Origin: Multifurca ochricompacta
Lineage: Eukaryota > Basidiomycota > Agaricomycetes > Russulales > Russulaceae
NCBI GenBank assembly: GCA_022496185.1
Contig: WTXG01000084.1
Span: forward strand, 1-64,000
Reading direction: 5' to 3'
DNA length: 64,000 bases
Position 1 is the stretch's first letter. Every line of letters starts with the position of its first letter. The notes beneath the pieces were generated by a model. The model was given only the letters and a program-made list of their open reading frames with translations. It did not search any database and was not told the DNA's origin. Position numbers and translations under genes: made by a program. This document shows, piece after piece, positions 11,461-20,888 of the stretch.

Positions 11461-11535
11461 GGCCGTGTAGCTCAGTGGTTAGAGCGCCGGACCCGGATTG
11501 TCCAGAGGTCTTGGGTTCAATCCCCAACATGGCCA
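11461..11535 (+). other. tRNA-like segment in TRIM LTR 2
   Basis: Second copy of the 75-nt tRNA-like block. It differs from the first near the 3' acceptor strand (CATGGCC instead of CGTGGCC), a change that turns a G-U pair of the acceptor stem into a Watson-Crick pair. A and B boxes are unchanged. Confidence 0.6.
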
Positions 11536-13160
11536 TTCCTTTTCTAGAGTGTGGGTTAGGGTCTTGCTTAAGGTCCCTTTGCCGGAGTGCGTGTGGGCCA
11601 ACAAGACACTTGGCTCTGCCATCTGGAAAGACTTTGAATCCGAGTTTGGATACTATGTCTATCACAATGGAAGATACCAACCGGTAGAATACGACGACAA
11701 AAAGAGAGTTTGGTATCGTATCCGATACTCGGATAGCAGACACTCGTGGGTTACTACTGCTCCCGCTCCACCAGAGTTTGGTCTTGGACCGTGGAGAGAG
11801 AACCCACCTGCAATCATCACCGACTCAGAACCAGAAGAATACATTGACGAAAGTAGTGAAGATGCACCAGTATTAGCATTGTCTACGTCCCTGGTTGCAC
11901 CAGCAGTTGTCACAATCAGAGCCCCTGCTTTGACAACTCCTCAGATATTGATACAATCCTCCGACACCGCTACCCCATTCCACCAAAACATGTCAACCAT
12001 TGCCGCCCAACTCCCTGACCCCGCTCCTCCTCCTCCTCCACCTCCTGCTGTCCTGAACATCCCTCCACCATCGGGACGTCTCTCAGGGATCCTGCCCCAG
12101 ACCTTCACAGGAGATCGCTCCCAAAGCAAGAAGTTCATGCTGGAGTTCACCATGTTCAAGAACTTCAACCATGATGTGGCCCAAATTGTCAACCCCTTCC
12201 AGCATGCCAACCTCTTCCTTTCACTTATCAGGGGTGACGCAGTCGACGATTGGACAATGGAACAGCTTGAGTGGTTGAATGAGCAGGTAGAGAGTGGACG
12301 CCGTACTACCAGCGAAGGCCTCTGGGAAACCATAGCCCAGAGGTTCAAAGACGCCTTCACTGATGGACAGGCAAAGCAGAAAGCAGCTAGGGAATTAAAA
12401 TCCCTGCAGATGGAAAAAGGAGAACTTGATGCCTATGTGGCAAAGTTCCGGAGCCTGGCAAATCGGGCAGGCTATGATATGGATGAAGAGGCAACCTTGG
12501 ATCTCTTCTCCCAAGGACTGCCGAACCTGCTCGTCAAAAACATCATCCAATTCATCACCCTCATGATTGGGACAAGTGGGTTGATGCTGCTCAACGACAG
12601 CAGCAGGACTATCTAGACTTCCAGACTTGATTTGGAGTTGATACCAAGAAGGGAAAGACCCAAGAACAATGGAAGGCAGTGTTTGGAGTCAAACCAATGC
12701 ACACTACTCAGAGGGATCCTAATGCTATGGATACCTCAGCAGACAGAGTCAGGGCAAGAGCCACGCTCACAGAAGACGAACGGCAGACACTGATGAAGGA
12801 AGGACAATGCTTCCGCTGTAAAGGGCAGGGGCATATGTCCCGAGACTGTCTGAAGAAGGGGGTGTGAGTCGCAGTGGCGAACGTGACACCTGCAGCCCCC
12901 ATCAACAATAACCCACCAGCCATGGACAAACGAACCAAGGAAGAGAAGGCCCAAGACATATGGGCAAATATGATGAAAGAGAGTGAGGAAGTGCGAGCCA
13001 TCCTTGTTGAGAAGGCATTCGCAAAGAAGGATTTTTGATAAGCTCTACCCCATCAGCCTGGGCAAGAGCACTCCATGTTACCTCTGTGTATACTAGTCGC
13101 TTCAAATCGTTGAAAATACCAGTTCATTTCGAGACTACACAGAGGACAGCCAACTGAGAC

Positions 13161-13463
13161 ATCTTAGTGGACTCTGGAGCCACAGACAACTTTATCAGTC
13201 CAAGAATGATTAAAGCCTTGGGACTGGGGATGCAGGCTCTTCCCCAAGAAAAGAATATCTGGAATATTGATGGAACTGCCAATCGTGCTGGAAAGATCAC
13301 GCACTATACCGACCTAAACGTCCAAGTCGGGGAAACAACAAAAGTCATTTGCTTCCTGATCACCAACTTAGGGGATGAAGACCTTATTCTGGGGTATCCA
13401 TGGCTTGCTGCATTCGAACCCAGAATCAATTGGGCCAATGCGACAATGGATAAAGACTCATAC
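13161..13463 (+). pseudogene. Gypsy-B pol, protease part, cut by the Gypsy-C insertion
   Basis: Retroviral-type aspartic protease: VDSGATDNFISPRMIKA carries the active-site DSGA. ICFLITNLGDEDLILGYPW follows, with the second conserved hydrophobic-Gly block. The frame runs into CATAC at 13459-13463, where Gypsy-C starts, and resumes with the repeated CATAC at 20889. The sequence before the DSGA (about 13040-13160) is the gag-pol linker. Confidence 0.82.
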
Positions 13464-14041
13464 TGTTACGTCCGGTGCGGGACGTTCCACACAACTTGTG
13501 TGACAGTGTGCTATGCGGGTTCAGATAAGAGACCAACAGGGTCTCTTGGAGTATAGAGGTGATGAGTCAAAGTCAAAGAGGCTGCACTCTAAGATGATGT
13601 TAAGCAGAGGGGTGCCGGAAGCACCGAGACAACTGAGCTCAAGAGTCAAAGGGAAGTCCAGAAGACAAGCACCGATGTATTCAATAAGTCGAGTCTGAGC
13701 TCTACAGTGTAACTATAGCTGACTTATATATGTAAAGAGGTGAGCGTCTGTTGATAAGAATCACAGAGTCAAGTGGGCCCAAATATCTGGAAGCGGAGGG
13801 TGTAAAGCCTGGCTTCTACTGATAGGGGATTAAGTAAATGTCCAGTCATATGATAAGAAGATAAGAGATAAGCAGAGATGGCAGTATGTAAACATGGATA
13901 AACAAGAGGATCATGGGGATGGATGGAGAGCACATGACGGGTCCCATGACGGAGACGTAATCTGATAATGAAGTGTGGGTGGCAAGGAAGGGTCATCGTT
14001 GGGTAGGAAAAAGAACACAGGAAGAGACGGGGTTCGTAACA
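13464..14041 (-). repeat. Gypsy-C 3' LTR
   Basis: 578 bp, bounded on the minus strand by TGTTACGAACCCC and GGACGTAACA. The purine tract AGAAGGGGGTGA lies just upstream on the minus strand (14042-14053 read inverted). Confidence 0.92.
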
Positions 14042-14072
14042 TCACCCCCTCTTCTGGTTCTAGCAGTCCCGG

Positions 14073-14474
14073 CTAGAAACGATTCGTACCATCATCATCT
14101 TGTACCAACTCCAGGTAGTCGTCAGCTACATTATGGTCATCCATGCTGTATGACCCTAGTTCCTGCGGGCATGCATGGGTACGAAGAAACCCATATGGGC
14201 CGCACTGACCACATGCGCAGCACAAGTTGTAAATGGGGCAGTTGATCTCTTTATGCCTGGCGTTGTGACAAAGGCACTTGCTGCACCAGCCTGATGGGTT
14301 GTTGATCATTGGGGCTACCCCTACACGTCGGAAGATGCAGTGTCGGCTCCAGTGAAGATTGCTTTGGCAGTGTCAACACCACTTGTGGTTGAGAGGGCAG
14401 TTCCAGCTGATATGATACTTGCTATCACATCACCAGCAGGTTTCCCCGCGCAGGTTCTCATGCAATCGTGGCAT
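14073..14474 (-). pseudogene. Gypsy-C CCHC-rich accessory ORF (ORF4), two TGA stops
   Basis: Counterpart of the Gypsy-B ORF at 24814-25221. Cys/His motifs: CWxCDSKYHISWNC, CxHCQSNLHWSRHC, CSKCLCHNARHKEINC, then CCACGQCGPYGF. The first two have the CX2CX4HX4C spacing of nucleocapsid zinc knuckles. An acidic tail (DDHNVADDYLELVQDDD) closes the protein and is conserved in Gypsy-B. Both in-frame stops are TGA; the first is at a position that is Arg (CGG) in Gypsy-B, the second is TGC there. The place after the chromodomain is where envelope genes sit in some elements, but nothing here resembles a membrane protein. Function unknown; nucleic-acid binding is inferred. Confidence 0.65.
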
Positions 14475-14516
14475 CTCGAGCCAGCTTGGCAGTAGTGTCA
14501 GAGCAGCCCCCAGTGT

Positions 14517-15305
14517 TCAAGGAGGGAGAGGTCGTGCATAGGTGTTGGCGTACCTTTCAGCGATCGTCTGATACATGTCCCCCACCTCCAACCTCTTCCT
14601 GATCTCGACAATCTCCTGTTCCAACTGGAACATCCCATTCATCAACCTTGCCATTATCTTCGCGTGCTCCTTGTACTGCTGGTTCAGCGTTCTCTGCAAG
14701 GTGATGTTCTTCCGCAACCTCATGACTTCTGCCTTGAGGCGTGGGAGCCTCATATCATTCATTACCTCGTCGATCGCGAAGGCACGACAGTCCTCCGTGG
14801 CAAGGTGACCCAGCTGCTCATCGGTCAGTGTATGGTGAAGTCGGCCCATGTACCTTTCTTCCAAATAAATGGGAGCCCCGTAAACCGGCCCATCCTTCCT
14901 CATACACCCTGCCACGTCCATTCCTCCGTTGGTGTAATAGATATATTTTGCGATGGCCTTGGAACCATCGGCCATCGTGATCTCCAGAGGGAAGTACATC
15001 GACGAGTTGGGGTTGTTGGGGATGAAGGGGAACTCTGGGGCTTCATCATCAATCTCCCCGTTGAGTAAGTCGTTGGGATGGGGCTCTTCACAGTGGGTGA
15101 AGTCGTTGTTCGGGTTTGGGGATTGGTTTTTGACACGGGCTTCTGCGGCTTCATAGTCGATAGGGGAGGAGGGGCAAGTGGACGGATGAGCAGATGGGAA
15201 GTTTTCGACGACAGTCATTGGGGAAGTGAAAGCGTTGATAGCAGCAGAGGTGGCGATGAAAGACATGATAGATTGTTCAGTGGTAGTAGTTTGCTGGGGT
15301 AGCAT
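14517..15305 (-). CDS. Gypsy-C accessory ORF3, 262 aa, function unknown
   Basis: An uninterrupted 262-aa frame downstream of the chromodomain, while gag and pol of this copy are broken. It has an N-terminal low-complexity part, an acidic middle (EIDDEAPEFPF), and a conserved block with LEITMADGSKAIAKYIYYTN, CMRKDGPVYGAPIYLEERY and LTDEQLGHLATEDCRAFAIDE. A long helical C-terminal half (LKAEVMRLRKNITLQRTL ... MFQLEQEIVEIRKRLE) looks like a coiled coil. The same protein is encoded at 23985-24778 in Gypsy-B with mostly conservative changes, which argues that it is a real element gene. I do not recognise the family; no signal peptide or membrane segment is visible. Confidence 0.7.
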   Translation of the reverse strand: MLPQQTTTTEQSIMSFIATSAAINAFTSPMTVVENFPSAHPSTCPSSPIDYEAAEARVKNQSPNPNNDFTHCEEPHPNDLLNGEIDDEAPEFPFIPNNPNSSMYFPLEITMADGSKAIAKYIYYTNGGMDVAGCMRKDGPVYGAPIYLEERYMGRLHHTLTDEQLGHLATEDCRAFAIDEVMNDMRLPRLKAEVMRLRKNITLQRTLNQQYKEHAKIMARLMNGMFQLEQEIVEIRKRLEVGDMYQTIAERYANTYARPLPP

Positions 15306-15341
15306 ATACTGGGGAACCTGAGAGAGTCTGGGACTGTCCTT

Positions 15342-18300
15342 TTAACTGTTTTTGGGCGCTTCTGGGTGTCAGGTATGGAACTCCGCGATAAGGACCGGGG
15401 CAAAGATATCTCCAGCTGGTTCCCACGAGTTGTCAGAAGATGGGAATCCCTTCCACTTAACTAGGTAGTACAGCTTGCGCCCTTGGCCTTGTCACTTCAA
15501 GTCTAGAATGCGTTCTACTTCCCACTCCTCTTCCCTGTTGATAAGGTCTGGCAGGGGTCTCGGGAAGTTTTCCCCATGCAGGGGCGTTTCTTTGTAAGGT
15601 GTGAGTAATCTGGCATGGAAGACCAGGTGGATGCGCCATGCAGGGGGGAGTTCGAGTTTGTATGACACATCTGACAGCTTCCTTGTTATCTTAAAGGGTC
15701 CATGACGTTGGGGCGCTAATTTAGCTGTTGGGTGTGACGTGTGAATGTTCTTCCCTTCCAACCATACCAGGTCATTGGTCCAATAAGGTGTGAACTTTGT
15801 AGGTTTCTCTGCCAGGGTCCTTTGCGCCTTCAACAGATTTTCATTGGCCGATTTCCTGATCTCTTCCCATTGGTTGATATGCTGTGTGGCTGAAGGAACG
15901 TTCGTTGGCTTCCCCATCCATGTGGCTTGGGGCGTCCATCCCATGATAAGTGAAAATGGGGAGTGTTTCGTGGTACCATTGGGCCAAGAGTTATGTGCGA
16001 ATTCAGCCGTTGCAAGCCAATCGGCCCAGTCATCCTGTCGTCCATTGCACCAGAACCGAAGATACTGTTCAAGCCACTGGTTGGTTCTTTCCAACTGTCC
16101 ATCTGTCTGTGGGTGATACGCCGTGGAGATGTTTTGAGCGATGTCCAGTATTTTGCAGAGCGCCCTGGCGAACATGGATGTGAAGCATGGGTCGCAGTCT
16201 GAGATGATCTTTTCAGGGAGGCCATAGTGTCTGTAGACATGGTCCAGGTAAAGTTTGGCCACTCCTTCTGCTGTAATGGACTCATTGCAAGGTATAAACA
16301 GTGCTGCTTTTGAATAGTTGTGGTCAGTGATGGTTAGGATTGAATCGAACCCTCTGGAAGTGGGGAGTTTAACAATGAAGTCCATGGCAATAGTCTGGAA
16401 TGGTTGTGATGCTGTTGGTGTGATTGGGAATGGTGCTGGTGGGTGTGGGTGTGTATTCACTTTGTTGGCCTGGCAGTCTGCACATCCCTTCACATATTCT
16501 TCCATGTCCTTCTTCATATTCGGCCACCAGTAGTCTCATTTGGTGAGGGCATAGGTGTTCGTGATGCCGGGTGTCCCGCTGAGGGAAGGTCATGGTGAAA
16601 ATGGATCACCCCCCTCTTAATGTTGTCACCACCGGTGACAACGAGCCGCTCTCCGTCTTCCACCATAAGCCATGATCTTCTTCAGGTTATGTGCGTTGGC
16701 CCATGCTTCGCATAACTGCTGATTCATGTTCTGCGACACTTGGGCCCATAGATCCATTCATGAAGACTGACAACCGCCGCTTTTGCGAAGACCTCTTCAG
16801 GGAGTACCATGATATCATTATTGTCCTCCTCGCCACCGTTCAGATCTGGTGTTGTGATAGTGCATCGCGCTGCATTGCGACTACCTGCAATATGTCTCAA
16901 CACGAAATTGTATTCTTCCAGCTCTAGAACCTTGCGGGCAACTCGCCGACTGATCTTGTGGGGTTCCTTCCAGTAGAGTAGGTTGGAGTGGTCGGTGTGA
17001 ATAATGGTTTTATGAGGGGTTCCCGCTAGGTATGGCCACCAGTGCTGTAGTGCTTTCACAATGGCCAGTAATTCTCTATCCCAAATATCGTAGTTTGCTC
17101 TGCCGGTGAGAACGTTTCCAATAGAAGGCGACTGGGTGAAGCAACCCGGTCGCATCTGTTGATTCACACCGCGCCATTGGCAAAGTGAGACGCGTCGACC
17201 TCCAGTTCAAAAGGTTTTTCTAAATCTGGCTGTAGAAGGACCGGCTCTGAGCTGATGATGTCGCGGATCTGCTCAAAGGCGCATTGCTGTTCCTCTGCCC
17301 ACTGCCATGGCACGTCTTTCTTCAATAGTCCGTTTAATGGTTGGGCGATGCCAGAGAATCCTCAAACAAATCGTCGGTAGAAGTTGCAAAACCCCACGAA
17401 GGACCGCACATCTTTGACACACATGGGTACAGGCCATTCCCAGACTCCTTGGATTTTACTGGGTCCATTCGCACATGCCCTCCTTCTAGGATAACTCCCA
17501 GGTATTCCACACTTGGCTGTTCAAATGAGCATTTAGCTGGTTTGAGGTATAGGTCATGTTCATGTAAGATATCCAGTACTTGGTGTACCCGTTCTCATGG
17601 TGAGCAAGGTCGTTTGTAGTAGCTACCAGGATGTCGTCCATGTACACCACCACTTCACCGGTAAGAATGAGTTCACAGAATATGTGATTCATCATGGATT
17701 GGAACGTGGCTGGCGAGTTGGTGAGACCGAAAAACATGACATTTGGTTCAAAAAGCCCTTGGTTGGTTTTGAACACCGCTTTACATTGGTCCCCTTCCTT
17801 GATTCGGACATTGTTGTATCCCCAGTGGACATCCATTTTAGAGAATAAGGACTTGTCTCGCATGGTGTCAATGAGCTCCGATATAAGTGGTAATGGGTAG
17901 GCGTTTTTCACAGTGTAGGCATTGATTCGTCAATAATCCTGGACGGGTCGAAGTTTTCCATCTTTCTTCTTGATAAAGAAGAATGGTGACGCGTATGGTG
18001 ACTTTGATGGATGGATATACCCCTTTGTGAGATGCTCCTTGAGAAATGCAGTGAGCACCGTTTGTTCTGCCTGTGACAGTGGGTAGATTTTACAGTCAAT
18101 TGCTGATGGAGCGTCAGGCACAAATTCAATAGCATGGTCCCATGGTCGTGCAGGCGGGAAGTGTTGGGATTCCTCTTCTGAGAAGACCTTCCAATGGCAG
18201 TGATACTCCTGCAGCACTGCCTCTTCAAAGGTCTTTTCCACCTGTCCTTCTATCGCCTTCTGTGCGAGTTCCGATGCTTTGGTAGTGAAGCCATAGCCCG

Positions 18301-18700
18301 ATCTTCATCCTTGTTCACTCTACGTATACCAAATGTGGGCAGCATAGTCATATCCCATCGATGTGATGAGGACAGGGTAGAATTCCTTGTCCATGGTGCG
18401 TCGCTCCAGTTAATTCTTGGTTCGAATGCCATGAGCCAGGGATATCCTAGGATAGATCTTCGTCGCCTAGGTTGGTGACTAAGAAGCAGATGACTTTTGT
18501 TACTTCCCCTACTTGGACATTGAGATTGGTGTAGTGTGTAATCTTCCCTGCTCGGTTGGCAGTTCCATCAATATTCCAGATATTCTTTTCTTGGGGGAGT
18601 GCCAGCATTCCCAATCCCATGGTCTTTGCCATTTGCAGGCTGATAAAATTGTCGGTGGTGCCTGAGTCATCAGGATGTCACGGTTGGCCGTTTTCTGTGT
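15342..18700 (-). pseudogene. Gypsy-C pol (protease, RT, RNase H, integrase, chromodomain), broken
   Basis: Pieces in order on the minus strand. Protease MDSGTTDNFI near 18660 is shifted by one missing base. RT starts FFFIKKKDGKLRPVQDY and runs through [11 protein letters not shown] (about 17640) with an intact YMDD. RNase H follows (HTDHSNLLYWKEP, about 16990). The integrase has GCADCQANK, AMDFIVKLP, IISDCDPCFTS and TDGQLERTN. The chromodomain (WEVERILD ... YYLVKWKGFPSSDNSWEP) ends near 15342. TGA replaces CGA after VQDY (about 17932) and in HTRHPEAPKN (about 15367); the paralogue in Gypsy-B keeps CGA at the latter. SDRDPRFTS has become SDCDPCFTS by two CpG-type changes. Confidence 0.85.
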
Positions 18701-18839
18701 AGTCTCGAAATGTACTGGTATTTTCAATGACTTGAAGCAACTGGTATACACAGAGGTTACATGTAGCACTCGTGCCCAGGCCGATGGGTTTGAGCCAATC
18801 AAAAATCCTTTTTCGCGAATGCCTTCTCTACCAAGATGG

Positions 18840-20292
18840 CTCTCACTTCTTCGCTTTCTTCATCATACTCGCCCATATCTCCTGCGCTTTTTCTTCTTTC
18901 GTCCTTTTGTTGACAGTTGGTGGGTTATTGCAGATGGGCATGACCATGGCTTCCACTGCCTGTGCCCCTTTCTTCAGGCATTCCCTCGACATGTGCCCCT
19001 GGGCTTTGCAGCGAAAGCACCTCCCTTCCTTCATCAGGGTTGCCTTTCATCTTCAGTGAGTGCAACCCGCGCTCTGGTTCTATCGGCGGAGGTGTCCATG
19101 GCATTTGGATCCCTCTGACTGGCGTGTATGGGTTTGACTCCGAAGGCGGCCTTCCACTGGTCGTGGGTCTTTCCCTTCTTTGTGTCAACCCCAAAGCGTG
19201 TCTGGAAGTCTAGGTAATCTTGCTGCTGTTGCCGAGCAGCATCAACCCATGTATCCCAGTCATTGGGGTGGTGGAATTGGATATTTCTTTACCAGGGGAT
19301 TGGGCAACCCCTGGGAGAAGAGGTCTAGAGTTGCCTCTTCATCAGTATGTAGCCGGCTCTGTTGGCCAGGCTTCTGAACTTTGCTACATAGGCATCCAGT
19401 TCTCCTTTCTCCATTCTCAAAGCCTTGAGTTCCCGAGCAGCCTTCTGCTTGGCCTGCCCATCTGTAAAGGCATCTTGAACCTCTGGGCGATAGTTTCCCA
19501 GAGGCCTTCGCTGGTGGTACGACGACCACTCTCGATTTGTTCATTCAGCCATTCCAGCTGTTCCATTGTCCAGTCATCTACCGCCTCTCCTCAATCAATG
19601 ACAGAAAGAGGTTGGCCGTTGAAAAGGGTTGATGATTGGGGGACATCATGGTTGAAATTCTTGAAGGTGGTAAATCCAACATAAATTTCTTGCTTTGTGA
19701 TGGTCTCCTGTGAACGTCTGTGGTAATACACCTGACAGCCATCCCGATGGTGGGGGAATGTTGGGTGGTAACATGGCTGGTGGGGGTGGAGGAGGAGGAG
19801 CCGGATCTGGAAGCTGGGCTGCAATGGTGGACATGTTCTGATAAAACGGGGTGATGGTGTGGTGGACTGTATAGAATCTGGGGAGTTGTCAAAGCAGGGG
19901 CTCTGGACGTGACAACTGCGGGTGCAACTGGGGATGTAGTCGACGCTAATACCAGTGCTTCTTCACTATGTTCTTCTACGTACTCTTCTGGCTCAGAGTC
20001 CATAACAATGGCCAGGGGATTCTCCCTCCACGGTCCTAATCCAATTCAGGGGGAGCAGGTCCTGTAGTACCCAAGAGTGTCGGCTGTCCGAGTATCAGAT
20101 TCGATACCAAACTCTTTTCTCGTTGTCATATTCTACCAGTTGGTATCTTCTGTCGTGATAGACGTAATATCCAAACTCAGACTCAAAGTCTTTCCAGGTG
20201 GCAGAGCCAAGTACCTGTTGTGAAAGGTCAGGCTCGTCCCTTCGTTTGATGGGTTCTTCTTTAAAGAGGGTCTGACTGCAGCTGGAAGCCAC
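18840..20292 (-). pseudogene. Gypsy-C gag, frame-broken
   Basis: Order on the minus strand: SSCSQTLFKEEPIKRRDEPD, then KDFESEFGYYVYHDRRY (about 20190-20140), an acidic part with SEPEEYVEEHSEEA and a Pro-rich run PAPPPPPPP. Next come the capsid-like region (about 19700-19300) and zinc knuckle CFRCKAQGHMSREC (about 19020-18980). At least four reading-frame changes occur. Comparison with Gypsy-B gag shows they are small indels rather than introns. Confidence 0.75.
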
Positions 20293-20298
20293 AATGAG

Positions 20299-20311
20299 AG
20301 ACTCGACTTGA
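20299..20311 (-). promoter_or_regulatory. Gypsy-C primer-binding site, self-priming type
   Basis: On the minus strand TCAAGTCGAGTCT directly follows the 5' LTR. It is perfectly complementary over 11 bases to AGACTCGACTT inside the same LTR (20533-20543 read inverted), about 30 bases after the TATA box near 20571-20578. Confidence 0.75.
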
Positions 20312-20888
20312 TGTTACGTCCGGTGCGGGACGTTCCACACGACTTGTGTGACAGTGTGCTATGTGGGTTCAGATAAGAGACCAACAGGGTCTCTTGGAGT
20401 ATAGAGGTGACAAGTCAAAGTCAAAGAGGCTGCACTCTAAGACGATGTTAAGCGGAGGGTGCTGGAAGCACCAAGACAACTGAGCTCAAGAGTCAAAGGG
20501 AAGTCCAGAAGACAAGCACCGATGTATTCAATAAGTCGAGTCTGAGCTCTACAGTGTAACTATAGCTGACTTATATACATAAAGAGGTGAGTGTCTGTTG
20601 ATAAGAATCATGGAGTCAAGTGGGCCCAAATATCCAGAAGCGGAGGGCGTAAAGCCTGGCTTCTACTGATAGGGGATTAAGTAAATGTCCAGTCATATGA
20701 TAAGAAGATAAGAGATAAGCAGAGATGGCAGTATGTAAACATGGATAAACAAGAGGATCACGGGGATGGACAGAGAGCACGTGACAGGTCCCATGATGGA
20801 GACATAATCTGATAATGAAGTGTGGGTGGCAAGGAAGGGTCATCATTGGGTAGGAAAAAGAACACAGGAAGAGACGGGGTTCGTAACA
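20312..20888 (-). repeat. Gypsy-C 5' LTR
   Basis: 577 bp, near-identical to 13464-14041. It has the TATA-like ATGTATATAA (minus strand, about 20580-20571) and the self-primer source AGACTCGACTT (20543-20533). Confidence 0.92.

Larger units (their letters stand above)
11069..11603 (+). mobile_element. TRIM (miniature LTR retrotransposon) with tRNA-like blocks in its LTRs
   Basis: Two direct repeats of exactly 222 bp (11069-11290 and 11382-11603) start TGTTGACACAAG and end GGGCCAACA. They enclose only 91 bp. The 5-bp direct repeat AGACA flanks the whole (11064-11068, 11604-11608), and the gag reading resumes after it. Immediately after LTR 1 lies TGGTAGCAGCAC, the pattern of a primer site for initiator tRNA-Met, and a G-rich tract (GCGTGGGGGCG) precedes LTR 2. 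There is no coding capacity, so it must move with borrowed proteins. Each LTR holds a TATA-like TATATAAGG followed by a tRNA-like segment with A and B boxes. Confidence 0.85.
10986..13037 (+). pseudogene. Gypsy-B gag, split by a TRIM, with frame breaks
   Basis: Capsid/nucleocapsid protein of Gypsy-B. It aligns by eye with Gypsy-C gag: SSxSQTLFKEE at the start, then, after the TRIM (11069-11603), KDFESEFGYYVYH. A Pro-rich block (PAPPPPPPP) leads to the capsid-like region with TFTGDRSQSKKFMLEF, DDWTMEQLEWLNEQ and FRSLANRAGY. The zinc knuckle is CFRCKGQGHMSRDC (about 12808-12850). Damage: one missing base near 12550, TGA at the Arg position of QTRFGVD (about 12629), and TGA at 12865-12867. The aligned start codon is GTG in both Gypsy-B and Gypsy-C, so the true start is uncertain. 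Confidence 0.8.
13464..20888 (-). mobile_element. Gypsy-C: complete Ty3/gypsy element inserted in Gypsy-B pol
   Basis: 7425 bp, inverted relative to Gypsy-B. LTRs 20312-20888 (5') and 13464-14041 (3') differ at a few sites. The TSD CATAC (13459-13463 and 20889-20893) is perfect and the host pol frame continues across it. Gene order on the minus strand matches Gypsy-B: gag, protease, RT/RNase H, integrase-chromodomain, 262-aa ORF, CCHC-rich ORF, purine tract, LTR. Gag and pol carry frame breaks and TGA codons, so this copy is not autonomous although its third ORF is open. Confidence 0.92.

Noticed and set aside
14664..15068. 134-aa plus-strand ORF over Gypsy-C ORF3
   Set aside because: Antisense shadow of the 262-aa minus-strand protein, which is conserved in Gypsy-B while this frame is not.
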